The notes beneath the pieces are model-generated. The model saw only the letters and a list, made by a program, of their open reading frames with translations. It was not told where the DNA came from and did not search any database. DNA of 64,000 bases from Pedobacter sp. MC2016-24 (lineage in GTDB: Bacteria; Bacteroidota; Bacteroidia; Sphingobacteriales; Sphingobacteriaceae): assembly GCF_015223055.1 (NCBI RefSeq), contig NZ_JADFBX010000004.1, forward strand, positions 310,001 to 374,000. The letters run 5' to 3'. A program made the position numbers and the translations under genes. Shown here in pieces: positions 56,569 to 64,000 of this stretch (position 1 is its first letter; each line of letters opens with the position of its first letter).

Positions 56569-57003
56569 TTATAGATAAGAATCTTTTGCTACAATCGCCA
56601 TCAGGTATTCCGGTGTTTCGATTGGTTTGAAACCATATTGTGCATACAGGCCATGCGCATCGTGCGTGGCCAGCACATACCTTCTAAATCCCTGCAAATC
56701 GGGATGAAAAAGCATGAACGACAATATTTTTTTAGACAGGCCCTGTCCGCGGTAAGGTTTCAGGACATACACATCTGCCAGGTAGCCAAAAGTAGCCCTG
56801 TCGGTAATCCACCTGGCAAAACCTACCTGTTGCCTGTCTTTGTAAATGCCAAAGCACAGGGAGTTCTCAATAGACTTTTTAACGATTTCTATTGGAATCC
56901 CCTGTGCCCAGTAAGATTCCGTACTCAGGTATTGATGTATGGCATTTACATCAATTTTATTCGGGTCGTCTGAAAAAATGAAACCTTTTTCTTCAATCTC
57001 CAT
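56569..57003 (-). CDS. GNAT-family N-acetyltransferase
   Basis: The 144-residue protein has the GNAT acetyl-CoA site in VLKPYRGQGLSKKIL (the R/Q-x-x-G-x-G/A pattern) preceded by YLADVYVL. LATHDAHGLYAQYGFKPI is the typical C-terminal strand-helix. The family transfers an acetyl group to an amine; the substrate is unknown. It converges on the 437-residue gene with 5 bases between stops. The YajQ gene lies 43 bases upstream on the same strand, so a small operon is possible. Confidence 0.9.
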   Translation of the reverse strand: MEIEEKGFIFSDDPNKIDVNAIHQYLSTESYWAQGIPIEIVKKSIENSLCFGIYKDRQQVGFARWITDRATFGYLADVYVLKPYRGQGLSKKILSFMLFHPDLQGFRRYVLATHDAHGLYAQYGFKPIETPEYLMAIVAKDSYL

Positions 57004-57046
57004 TTTTGTACGGTTTTAAGGATAAATTAATTGTGCCTTGCAGGGA

Positions 57047-57538
57047 TTAGTTTCTCATGTTGATGTACTGTAGGGGCTGACCGAAATCTTCCTTTCTACA
57101 AAGCGCAATTACCGCCTGAAGATCATCGATATTTTTACTCTGTACCCGTACCTGATCGTCCATCATCGAAGCCTGAACTTTCAGTTTGCTGTCTTTAATT
57201 TTAGCAACGATTTTTTTAGCCGTTTCTTTGTCAATACCTTCTTTAATAGATACTTCCTTACGGATCATGTTGCCAGAAGCATAGGTTTCTTTGCCGAAAT
57301 CAAGACTTTTAGGGTCCAGGTTCTGTTTAACCATACGCGAAATGATGGCATCTTCAATTGCTTTTAAACGCATGTCATCTTCGGTCACAATGGTAATCAC
57401 ATTGGTCTTTTTATCGTGATCAATGGTGCTCTTGGACGTGTTGAAATCGTAGCGGTTCAGGATCTCTTTTTTGGCGTTGTTCATCGCGTTGTCAAGTGTT
57501 TGCGCGTCTACTTTACTTACAATATCAAAAGTGGGCAT
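57047..57538 (-). CDS. YajQ-family nucleotide-binding protein
   Basis: The 163-residue protein matches YajQ (DUF520) throughout: MPTFDIVSKVDAQTLDNAMN at the start, NRYDFNTSKSTIDHD, KIKDSKLKVQASMMDDQVRV and the end DFGQPLQYINMRN. YajQ proteins bind c-di-GMP or other nucleotides and can act with regulators. The gene is upstream of the GNAT gene on the minus strand. Nothing in the window links it to a c-di-GMP enzyme. Confidence 0.95.
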   Translation of the reverse strand: MPTFDIVSKVDAQTLDNAMNNAKKEILNRYDFNTSKSTIDHDKKTNVITIVTEDDMRLKAIEDAIISRMVKQNLDPKSLDFGKETYASGNMIRKEVSIKEGIDKETAKKIVAKIKDSKLKVQASMMDDQVRVQSKNIDDLQAVIALCRKEDFGQPLQYINMRN

Positions 57539-57686
57539 GATTATAGCTTTAGAATAAAAAATACATTAGATTTATTAATAATTAGCTCATACAAGCTGGG
57601 TTACAAATGTAATAACAATTAACCATCAATTTTAACCGATGAAACCATCAATATTGATCGCTTCATAACTAAAACAATTTTTTTAT

Positions 57687-58658
57687 ATGAAAACTAACAA
57701 GTCAAAAGTGCAAAAAAAAGCTTCAAAAAAAGCAGTTAAAAAACAATTGGAACAAAGTTTAACAGAAAAGATACTCGAAAGTGTTAAACATTTAGGACAG
57801 GATGCTGAGAAGATTGGAGGAGACATTTCGTTGGTTAGTAAGTTTGTAGCAAACAAATTGTCAAAGAAATTTAAAAATGTTAAAGACGCGGTAGTTGAGA
57901 AAATAGGTGAAGTGAAAGCGGCTAATGAAAAAGCAGCTAAGAAAGCGGCTAAGAAGGCTAAGAAAAAAGTAAAAGCGGTAGAGAAATCTGTAGCCAAAGA
58001 TGTAAAAAAAGCAAAGAAAACGGTTAAAGCAGCTGTAGCCAAAGTTAAGCCTGTAGCACAAAGTGTGAAAGTACGTGCGATTGCTACAGAAGAAAAAGCA
58101 GCTAAAGCATTGGCTAAGCCAGCTAAGAAAGTTGCTTCGAAGGCTAAAACTGTGGCTAAAGCAGTAGAAGATAAAGCCGCCGAGGTTAAAGCAGAAGTTG
58201 TATCGGCAGTTAAGCCAGCAGCAAAAGCGGTAGCCAGCAAAGCAGCAACAGTAAAAAAAGAAGTTAAGTCGGCAGCCAAACCTGTAGTTAAAACGGTTAA
58301 AGCAAAAGTTGAAGCAGTTAAAGACGCAGCAGTTCAAGATGCAGCAGTTCAAGATGCAGCTAAACCTGCAGCGGCATCGAAACCAGTAGCATCAAAACCA
58401 GCGGTAGCGAAAGCAGCGCCTGCAAAAAAGGTTGCAGCCGGCAAAATTACCCCCGCTAAGATCAGTCCAATCAAACCAGCAGCAAAACCAGCAGTAGCTA
58501 AAAAAGCACCAGCTAAAACTGCAGAGAAAAAAGTGGCTGGCAGACCAGCGGCCAATGCTGTTCCTGCAAAATCAGAGACGGCTCCTGTAAAAGAAGAAAC
58601 TGCTCCGGCAACAACTCAAACTACAGCTGCAGATGGCGTAGCTTCTGATAAGAACTAA
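57687..58658 (+). CDS. Histone-H1-like Ala/Lys-rich protein
   Basis: The 323 residues are mostly Ala, Lys, Val and Pro. After an N-terminal helix (about 20-60, LEQSLTEKILESVKHLGQD) come long AKKAAKKAK-type stretches and KPAAKPAVAKKAPAK-type repeats. The C-terminus turns acidic (PVKEETAPATTQT). This composition matches bacterial histone-H1-like proteins that bind nucleic acid. A 15-bp unit GCAGCAGTTCAAGAT is tandemly duplicated at 58326-58355. The tail of L27 in this window has a similar composition. It is the only gene between YajQ and ppk. Confidence 0.85.
   Translation: MKTNKSKVQKKASKKAVKKQLEQSLTEKILESVKHLGQDAEKIGGDISLVSKFVANKLSKKFKNVKDAVVEKIGEVKAANEKAAKKAAKKAKKKVKAVEKSVAKDVKKAKKTVKAAVAKVKPVAQSVKVRAIATEEKAAKALAKPAKKVASKAKTVAKAVEDKAAEVKAEVVSAVKPAAKAVASKAATVKKEVKSAAKPVVKTVKAKVEAVKDAAVQDAAVQDAAKPAAASKPVASKPAVAKAAPAKKVAAGKITPAKISPIKPAAKPAVAKKAPAKTAEKKVAGRPAANAVPAKSETAPVKEETAPATTQTTAADGVASDKN
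58326..58355 (+). repeat. 15-bp tandem duplication inside the H1-like gene
   Basis: GCAGCAGTTCAAGAT occurs twice without a gap (58326-58340 and 58341-58355). It keeps frame and encodes an Ala-Ala-Val-Gln-Asp type repeat, showing how the protein can change in length. Confidence 0.8.
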
Positions 58659-58729
58659 ATATTAAGTATCAACTGCATCGTTGTTGGATAATTAACAATT
58701 ACTTAACAATAGAATTTGCAGTTTTGCTG

Positions 58730-58907
58730 AAGGATGTTCCAAAAGAGGGTGTATCATAATTGCTGTTCCCAATCCATTTCCTGCTCATCGTTATCCTGAA
58801 TTTATTTCAGAAACCCGCTTAAGCAGTATTGAACAGCAGATTTGTGATTCTGAACTGGATTCAGAATGACGGCCATATGATGATACACCTTCTTCCAGGA
58901 CACCCTT
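58730..58907. mobile_element. MITE-like inverted-repeat element
   Basis: Two 28-bp ends (58730-58757 and 58880-58907) are imperfect inverted repeats, matching at 22 of 28 positions; the inner 10 bases GGTGTATCAT/ATGATACACC are identical. The 122-base interior holds a perfect hairpin ATTCTGAA-CTGGA-TTCAGAAT (58847-58867) and a smaller one CTGAA-TTTAT-TTCAG (58796-58810). No target-site duplication is visible. There is no coding capacity. It looks like a non-autonomous element or interspersed repeat and lies between the H1-like gene and ppk1. Confidence 0.6.
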
Positions 58908-58934
58908 TTTGATTTTGAATCTAGCTAAGCCGAC

Positions 58935-61007
58935 GTGAATACAAATAAACCAATTAAGAAAAAGGCACCCTTTTTAAACCGAGAGATCAGTTGGCTGTAT
59001 TTTAACGAGCGTGTTTTACAAGAGGTTGCTGATGAGACGGTTCCCCTGATTGAGCGGATTAAGTTTTTATCTATTTTTTCTTCCAATATGGAAGAATTTT
59101 ACCGCGTAAGGGTAGCCACTTTAACCCGCCTGGCCAACCTCAATGATAAAGCGAAAGAGCTGTTGGGTTTTAACCCTAAAAAGATCTTAAACGAGATCAA
59201 AAATATTGTTGTCAAGCAGGAGCGAAAATTTGAGCAATTGTTCAAAGCAACGCTCATCAATGAGCTTGCCCAAAACCGGATCTTTATCTTAAATGAAAGT
59301 CAGCTGAACGTAGCCCGTGGACAATTTGTTCGTGAGCATTTCCGCGACAAGATCTTGTCCAACCTGGTGCCGATCATGATCAATCCAGACAAGCCCTTTC
59401 CGGAACTGAAAGACAGGCGGCTGTACTTTTTTGTCCGTTTGTCCAGAAAATCTTCCAGCAAGAGCGAAAAGTACGCCCTGATTGAATTGCCGGCAAATTT
59501 GCCCCGCTTCCTGGTGCTTCCCGAAACGAATGGGTTAAAGTTTATCATCCTGGCTGAGGACATCATCAAGTACTGCCTGGACGATATTTTTTATGTATTC
59601 AATTATGACGTCATCGACGCTTATTCTATCCAGCTTACGCGCGATGCGGAACTGGATATCGATAAGAATGTAAGTGATAAGTTTATAGAAGAATTGCGTG
59701 CCAGTCTGGACAAACGTAAAAAGGGTAAACCGATGCGTTTGCTTTACGATACGGAAATGCCATTTGAAATGCTCAGCTATCTGATCAGCAAACTGAAGAT
59801 CGAGGCCGAGAGCTTAATTCCGGGTAACCGTTACCATCGTTTTGGTGATTTCATTGCCTTTCCGAATGTGGGAAGCAAGGAGCTGGAATATGCGCCTACC
59901 ATACCCCTCAAAGTAGCAGGATTACACCGTACAGAAAGCATTTTCAATAAGCTTCAGGAAAGAGACTACCTGGTCAATTTGCCTTACCAGTCGTACGATT
60001 ATATCATTCTTTTTTTACGCGAAGCCGCGATCGACCCAAAGGTTACTGAGATCAACATTACTTTGTACCGTTTGGCGGAAAACTCGAAGGTAGTCAATGC
60101 GCTGATCAATGCCGCTAAGAACGGAAAGGTGGTTAACTGTCTGGTAGAGCTGAAAGCCCGTTTTGATGAGCAGGCCAATATTTTCTGGTCTAAAAAAATG
60201 GAAGAAGAAGGCGTACAGGTCAATTACGGTTTAACCAATTACAAGGTGCATTCTAAAATATGCCTGGTTAAGCGTATGGAAAAAGGCCGGGCCAAGTATT
60301 ATGCCAACCTGGCTACAGGTAACTTCAATGAAAGAACAGCCAAATTGTATTGCGATCACAGTATTTTTACGGCTAAAAAAGAAATAACAGACGATTTGCA
60401 AAAGCTGTTCAAAGCTTTAAACAAAAAAACAGTGGTCGGAGGTTTTAAACACCTGATCGTATCGCCCTTAGACTCCCGCAGTAAGTTTTACAGCCTGATC
60501 GACCGGGAAATTAAAATTGCAAAAAGTGGCAAGCCCGCTTATATGATCCTGAAAGTGAACAGCCTGGCTGATGAAGGAATTGTGCAAAAACTGTACGATG
60601 CCAGCAACGCCGGGGTAAAGGTTAAATTGATTGTGCGTGGCATTTGTACCCTGGTTCCTGGGGTACGCGATTACAGTACCAATATTACAGTCATCAGCAT
60701 CATCGATAAATTCCTGGAACATGCCCGGGTATTCATTTATGGCAATGGTGGCAAGGAAGAAATGTACCTGTCATCTGCCGATCTGATGAGCCGTAATTTT
60801 GAGCACCGTGTAGAGGTTGGTTTTCCTGTGCTGGATAAGGAAGTCCGTCAGGAAATCCGCGACATTATTGAATTTCAATTGCAGGACAATGTAAAGGCAC
60901 GTGACGTTACACGCATGAACAACAACAAATACCATAAAAACAACATGAAGTCCAAAATCAGGGCCCAGGTGCAGACATATAACTACTTAAAAAATAAACA
61001 TCAATAA
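58935..61007 (+). CDS. ppk1: Polyphosphate kinase 1
   Basis: The 690-residue enzyme makes polyphosphate from ATP. GTG 58935 is the start: no ATG precedes FLNREISWLYFNERVLQE in frame, and that is the family's standard N-terminus. The N-terminal and head domains run to about 310. The two phospholipase-D-like halves follow with TNYKVHSKICLVKR (the autophosphorylated His) and NFEHRVEVGFPVLDK. It is followed by ppx after 4 bases, so synthesis and breakdown are encoded together. A MITE-like element lies just upstream and may carry part of its control region. Confidence 0.97.
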   Translation: MNTNKPIKKKAPFLNREISWLYFNERVLQEVADETVPLIERIKFLSIFSSNMEEFYRVRVATLTRLANLNDKAKELLGFNPKKILNEIKNIVVKQERKFEQLFKATLINELAQNRIFILNESQLNVARGQFVREHFRDKILSNLVPIMINPDKPFPELKDRRLYFFVRLSRKSSSKSEKYALIELPANLPRFLVLPETNGLKFIILAEDIIKYCLDDIFYVFNYDVIDAYSIQLTRDAELDIDKNVSDKFIEELRASLDKRKKGKPMRLLYDTEMPFEMLSYLISKLKIEAESLIPGNRYHRFGDFIAFPNVGSKELEYAPTIPLKVAGLHRTESIFNKLQERDYLVNLPYQSYDYIILFLREAAIDPKVTEINITLYRLAENSKVVNALINAAKNGKVVNCLVELKARFDEQANIFWSKKMEEEGVQVNYGLTNYKVHSKICLVKRMEKGRAKYYANLATGNFNERTAKLYCDHSIFTAKKEITDDLQKLFKALNKKTVVGGFKHLIVSPLDSRSKFYSLIDREIKIAKSGKPAYMILKVNSLADEGIVQKLYDASNAGVKVKLIVRGICTLVPGVRDYSTNITVISIIDKFLEHARVFIYGNGGKEEMYLSSADLMSRNFEHRVEVGFPVLDKEVRQEIRDIIEFQLQDNVKARDVTRMNNNKYHKNNMKSKIRAQVQTYNYLKNKHQ

Positions 61008-61011
61008 ATCC

Positions 61012-61905
61012 ATGTTAAGATACGCTGCCATAGACATCGGCTCCAATGCGGTTAGGTTACTAATCGCTGACATCAACAAAACTGAGTACGGTTATTCTTT
61101 CAAAAAGAATACATTGGTCCGGGTTCCGCTCCGCCTGGGTGATGACGCCTTCTTAGACCATCACATTTCGGACCGGAAAGTGGCGGATTTGTTGAAAACG
61201 ATGGCTGCGTTTAAAAACCTGATGGATGTTTATCATGTAGATAAATACCTTGCCTGTGCCACATCGGCCATGCGCGAAGCCGGAAACGGGGCAGACATCA
61301 TTAAAAAAGTAAAGGAAACGGCTGGCATTGACCTGGAAATTATTGAAGGACAACGTGAGGCCAATATCATTTATGCCAACCACATTGAAGAAAACCTGGA
61401 TGTGAAGAAAAGTTACCTGTACATTGATGTTGGCGGAGGTAGCACCGAGCTGTCTGTCTTTGTGAACCGCATACCGGTTGCTTCTAAATCATTCGACATT
61501 GGTACCATCCGGATCCTGGATAACCAGGATAAAGATGAAACCTGGGAAGACATGAAAAACTGGGTAAAGGAACACACCAAGAACCTTAAAAATGTAGCTG
61601 GTATCGGCACTGGTGGAAACATCAATAAGCTGTTCCGCATGTCGGACGAAAAAGAAGGGAATCCATTGACCTTTTTGAAATTAAAAGATCTGTATAACCG
61701 TTTAAATGGCTATTCGCTTAAAGAAAGGATCAATGTGCTGGGCCTGAATCCAGACCGTGCAGATGTGATCATTCCGGCCTGCGAGATTTACATTACCTTA
61801 TTGAAATGGACCGGTATCAAGCAGATTTATGTGCCTAAAGTAGGGATGGTAGATGGGATCATCAGTTTGCTGATCGAAGAAAACCTGATCAAAGGCGTTA
61901 AATAA
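61012..61905 (+). CDS. ppx: Exopolyphosphatase (Ppx/GppA family)
   Basis: The 297-residue protein has the ASKHA fold. AIDIGSNAVRLLIADI is the phosphate-1 site, and DVGGGSTELSVF binds the second phosphate. The sequence GIGTGGNINKL follows. It removes phosphates from polyphosphate or pppGpp. The protein has about 300 residues, shorter than E. coli Ppx, so it keeps only the catalytic core. It follows ppk1 by 4 bases, and its last 8 bases overlap the convergent phosphopantetheinyl transferase gene. Confidence 0.93.
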   Translation: MLRYAAIDIGSNAVRLLIADINKTEYGYSFKKNTLVRVPLRLGDDAFLDHHISDRKVADLLKTMAAFKNLMDVYHVDKYLACATSAMREAGNGADIIKKVKETAGIDLEIIEGQREANIIYANHIEENLDVKKSYLYIDVGGGSTELSVFVNRIPVASKSFDIGTIRILDNQDKDETWEDMKNWVKEHTKNLKNVAGIGTGGNINKLFRMSDEKEGNPLTFLKLKDLYNRLNGYSLKERINVLGLNPDRADVIIPACEIYITLLKWTGIKQIYVPKVGMVDGIISLLIEENLIKGVK

Positions 61906-62368
61906 ATACCAGGGCCAGATAACGGCCGTGGTGACTTACACAATCGGGATTTTTATTGCGGTAATCTGTATTTGATGGATCGTAATGGTCAATGAATACT
62001 TTAATTTGCTGTAATTGTTCCAGGTTTTGTGCTGCTATGGTATGGATGTAATTGCTGTTGATTTCCGTTTGGGTGTAATACAGTTCCGCTTCATACAAGA
62101 TTTCGCCACTGGCTGTATTTTCGTGCAGCACCAGGTTATTGCATTGGATTGCAGTAGGGGCAAAACTACGTAGTTTAGTATCCCGGGTATGAATTTTATA
62201 GGCTGCTTCTTTCATGCTCCAAAGCAACCATACCATTTGTGCGGGTTGGCTTGCACTGTTGATCAGAAATTGTTCTGAACCGGTAAACACTTTTTCCATA
62301 AAACCTTTACGGTTCCAGTTGCTGTCTTTGCCGGCCTGTTGCAAATCAACCAGGTCATTCCCGATCAT
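61898..62368 (-). CDS. 4'-phosphopantetheinyl transferase
   Basis: The 156-residue enzyme is an AcpS/Sfp-superfamily member. The start IGNDLVDL is the Mg2+-binding Asp motif, and WSMKEAAYKI is the W-x-x-K-E-A motif. It moves the phosphopantetheine arm of CoA to a Ser on a carrier protein. The ACP gene lies immediately upstream and overlaps it (62355-62368), so that ACP is its probable substrate. The length suits a compact AcpS-like type used in specialised pathways. It is the last gene of the minus-strand cluster. Confidence 0.9.
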   Translation of the reverse strand: MIGNDLVDLQQAGKDSNWNRKGFMEKVFTGSEQFLINSASQPAQMVWLLWSMKEAAYKIHTRDTKLRSFAPTAIQCNNLVLHENTASGEILYEAELYYTQTEINSNYIHTIAAQNLEQLQQIKVFIDHYDPSNTDYRNKNPDCVSHHGRYLALVFI

Positions 62369-62618
62369 TTGCAGCCAGTTTAGCTTCGATGATCTCGATG
62401 GCGGCCCCTACGGTAAGCATGCGCGACATGGAGTCGTTGTCTATTTCAATCCCAAATTCTTCCTCTACATCAAGCACAATGTCAACCAGGTTGGCCGAAT
62501 TGATCTTCAGGTCTTTAATGAAATCAGTTTCCTCAGTTAAATGTGCCAGGGCATCAGTTTCCTGAGCATATGTGGTAATGATGGCTTTTAGTCGGCTGGT
62601 TAGTTCTGGTTTATCCAT
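62355..62618 (-). CDS. Acyl carrier protein
   Basis: The 87-residue carrier starts at ATG 62618, which overlaps the ketosynthase stop by 8 bases; an upstream in-frame start would add a non-homologous stretch. Ser41 in DLKINSANLVDIVLDVEEEF is the phosphopantetheine site. The usual Asp-Ser-Leu is changed to Asn-Ser-Ala. This marks an alternative ACP, distinct from the fatty-acid one. It feeds the ketosynthase encoded just upstream, and the phosphopantetheinyl transferase encoded downstream would activate it. The product may be a polyene, a resorcinol-type lipid or another specialised fatty acyl compound. Confidence 0.9.
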   Translation of the reverse strand: MDKPELTSRLKAIITTYAQETDALAHLTEETDFIKDLKINSANLVDIVLDVEEEFGIEIDNDSMSRMLTVGAAIEIIEAKLAANDRE

Positions 62619-63888
62619 GGTTATATTTTTTAAAAATGAGGCATGCGTTGACGTCGCCGAATCCAAAACTGGCTTTGGCAATGATGTTTAGTTTTTTGCT
62701 GATGCATTGCTGTGGGATGCATTCCGGATCTACCCATTTGCTGATGTCCGGGTGCAGATCTTCGCAATTGATATTGGGAAAGATGAAATCCTCCTGCAGC
62801 TGCAATACCGAAGCTACACATTCTATACTACCTGCAGCACTCAGGCAATGGCCGGTCATGCTTTTCAGGCTATTGATATGGGGAAAATCTTTGCCGGAGC
62901 GCTGTAAAGCTTCAGACCAGTTCTGTATTTCCAGTGCATCCTTGCTTGTTGCTGTCAAATGCCCATTGATCAGATCAATATCAGCACTTTGTATTCCTGC
63001 ATTGCTTATCGCGCTGCGGATGCACCGTTGTACGGCAATACTGTTTGGTGCGGTCATCGATCCCGATCCCCTTTGTCCACCAGAATTGATGTGGCCACCA
63101 AGTATTTCTCCGTAAATCCTGGCGCCACGATTTAAAGCCGTTTCCAGGTCTTCCAGCAGCAATGCTCCGGCGCCGCTGCCCGGCACAAAACCGCTGGCAC
63201 TTGCACTCATGGGTCTCGATCCGCTTTGCGGATCTTCATTGTGTTTAAACGTGCAGACTTTCATGGCATCGAAACCCGCCCAGATGTATGGCCCACTGTC
63301 GCTCGCGCTACCCGCCAGCATTCTCTTTGCCTGACCGCTTTTAATGCGTTCATAAGCCATTAAAATGCTTTCTGCGCCAGTTGTGCATGCTGATGAATTG
63401 GTGCTCACCTGATTGCCCAGACCTAGTTTGCCACCCAGGTAGGCGCTGATGCCACTGGCCATGGTTTGCAGTACTGCAGTGCTGCCCAATCGGCGTACTT
63501 GTTTGTCGTCTATTTTTAGGATGGCTTCTCTAAACTTTTCAATGCCCGACGTGCCAGCGCCGAAAATGGTGCCGCTGTCCCAATCGGGTTCTTCATTTTG
63601 AAGGATTGGTAAACCTGCATCTTGCCAGGCATCCATTCCTGCAATGAGTCCGTACAAGATTCCGGTGCTGTTGAAACCGCGCAATTCCAATGCTGTGAGG
63701 TATTGCGCGGCCAGTGTGTCGTCAATTTCCGGCTTGCCGGCAATCTGGCAGGAAAATGCCAGTTCGGCCAGTTGCGGGTCAAAGCGGATGCCCGACAAGC
63801 CATTTTTAATGGCTGTGGAAAAAGCGCTCAGGCCAACTCCATTTGGAGCGGCTACACCCATGCCGGTAATTACCACACGTTTATGCAT
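62611..63888 (-). CDS. Beta-ketoacyl-ACP synthase (FabF-like, specialised cluster)
   Basis: The 425-residue protein has the thiolase fold with Cys168 in STNSSACTTGAES, a His in INGHLTATSKD and a His in SMTGHCLSAAGSIE. Thus the catalytic Cys-His-His is kept, but the first His motif reads N-G-H-L-T instead of N-A-H-G-T. Together with the adjacent ACP and phosphopantetheinyl transferase, this points to a specialised acyl chain rather than housekeeping lipids. The start overlaps the stop of the upstream gene by 8 bases, and its stop overlaps the ACP start, so the genes are tightly coupled. It is not the window's fabF at 33534. Confidence 0.92.
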   Translation of the reverse strand: MHKRVVITGMGVAAPNGVGLSAFSTAIKNGLSGIRFDPQLAELAFSCQIAGKPEIDDTLAAQYLTALELRGFNSTGILYGLIAGMDAWQDAGLPILQNEEPDWDSGTIFGAGTSGIEKFREAILKIDDKQVRRLGSTAVLQTMASGISAYLGGKLGLGNQVSTNSSACTTGAESILMAYERIKSGQAKRMLAGSASDSGPYIWAGFDAMKVCTFKHNEDPQSGSRPMSASASGFVPGSGAGALLLEDLETALNRGARIYGEILGGHINSGGQRGSGSMTAPNSIAVQRCIRSAISNAGIQSADIDLINGHLTATSKDALEIQNWSEALQRSGKDFPHINSLKSMTGHCLSAAGSIECVASVLQLQEDFIFPNINCEDLHPDISKWVDPECIPQQCISKKLNIIAKASFGFGDVNACLIFKKYNHG

Positions 63889-64000
63889 TCATTTTATTGG
63901 TTACCATACCGGCAATGGTGCCTTTACAAACCACATCACCAGCTTCGTTTAACATTTGTACGTTACAGTTCAGCTTTTTAAAACGGAAATAAACTTTTTC
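63881..64000 (-). CDS. Partial gene, hotdog-like C-terminus
   Basis: On the minus strand 39 residues and a stop are visible (EKVYFRFKKLNCNVQMLNEAG up to KMNA, ending TAA at 63883-63881); the start lies beyond the window. A strand order with the ending CKGTIAGMVTNKMNA looks like the last strand of a FabZ/ApeP-type hotdog dehydratase, but a fragment of this size cannot prove it. The last 8 bases overlap the ketosynthase start, so it belongs to the same operon. Confidence 0.65.
   Translation of the reverse strand, partial: EKVYFRFKKLNCNVQMLNEAGDVVCKGTIAGMVTNKMNA

Noticed and set aside
57683..58279. Minus-strand open frame of 198 codons opposite the H1-like gene
   Set aside because: It is the reverse of the Ala/Lys repeats and gives low-complexity Ala/Phe/Thr sequence; the plus-strand gene has the proper start and composition.

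Overview
The window looks like a chromosomal segment of a Bacteroidota member, most likely Sphingobacteriales and Pedobacter-like. Supporting signs are -7 promoter elements of the Bacteroidota type (TAnnTTTG), families typical of the phylum (GH97, DUF5686, a Reg_prop/Y_Y_Y sensor kinase, DUF4268), very tight operons and many secreted glycoside hydrolases. The genus is an inference from gene content. No rRNA, tRNA, CRISPR array, prophage or insertion sequence was seen.

Layout. 1-3491: an efflux operon (TolC-like partial, EmrA-like adaptor, MFS pump). 3617-8535: guaB with its terminator, a GC-rich repeat patch, two unknown genes, a DUF4268 gene, a 2-oxoglutarate oxygenase and a methyltransferase. 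8668-25776: a plant-polysaccharide region aimed at pectin and arabinan. It has an operon GH27 / GH43-GH39 fusion / GH127-GH146, a pair CE8 pectinesterase / GH43, a GntR-type regulator, an esterase and two GH28 polygalacturonases. A cupin/HxlR divergent pair, an OmpA lipoprotein and a HAD phosphatase are interleaved. No SusC/SusD pair is present, so it is not a canonical PUL. 25814-33146: an unknown small protein, a DUF5686 outer-membrane protein, a divergent MFS/LysR pair and a GH97 alpha-glucosidase. 33534-38394: fabF, an orphan acyl-CoA carboxylase beta subunit, trxB and a lipoprotein. 38396-44677: a LuxR-type response regulator with a large propeller sensor kinase, a VOC protein, an AraC regulator, and an ECF sigma factor overlapping a multi-pass membrane protein. 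44823-53411: a dicarboxylate/amino-acid symporter, rplU-rpmA (L27 with an Ala/Lys-rich tail), an XRE regulator, an unusual PAS-HisKA-receiver protein with no ATPase domain, polyprenyl synthetase, rnr and an MscS channel. 53454-58658: a fused oligopeptide-type ABC ATPase, an unrecognised 437-aa protein, a GNAT, a YajQ protein and a histone-H1-like Ala/Lys protein. 58730-58907: a MITE-like inverted-repeat element. 58935-64000: ppk1-ppx, then on the minus strand a partial gene, a ketosynthase, an ACP and a phosphopantetheinyl transferase. That last group looks like the end of a specialised lipid or polyene pathway that continues beyond the window.

How the genes may work together. CE8 would de-esterify pectin, GH28 enzymes would cut the polygalacturonan, and GH43, GH127/146, GH39 and GH27 would trim arabinose, xylose and galactose side chains. 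The GntR-type regulator probably senses a product. Candidate operators include a palindrome between cupin and hxlR, AACGTT-core palindromes ahead of GH27 and GH97, and tandem repeats between the MFS gene and lysR.
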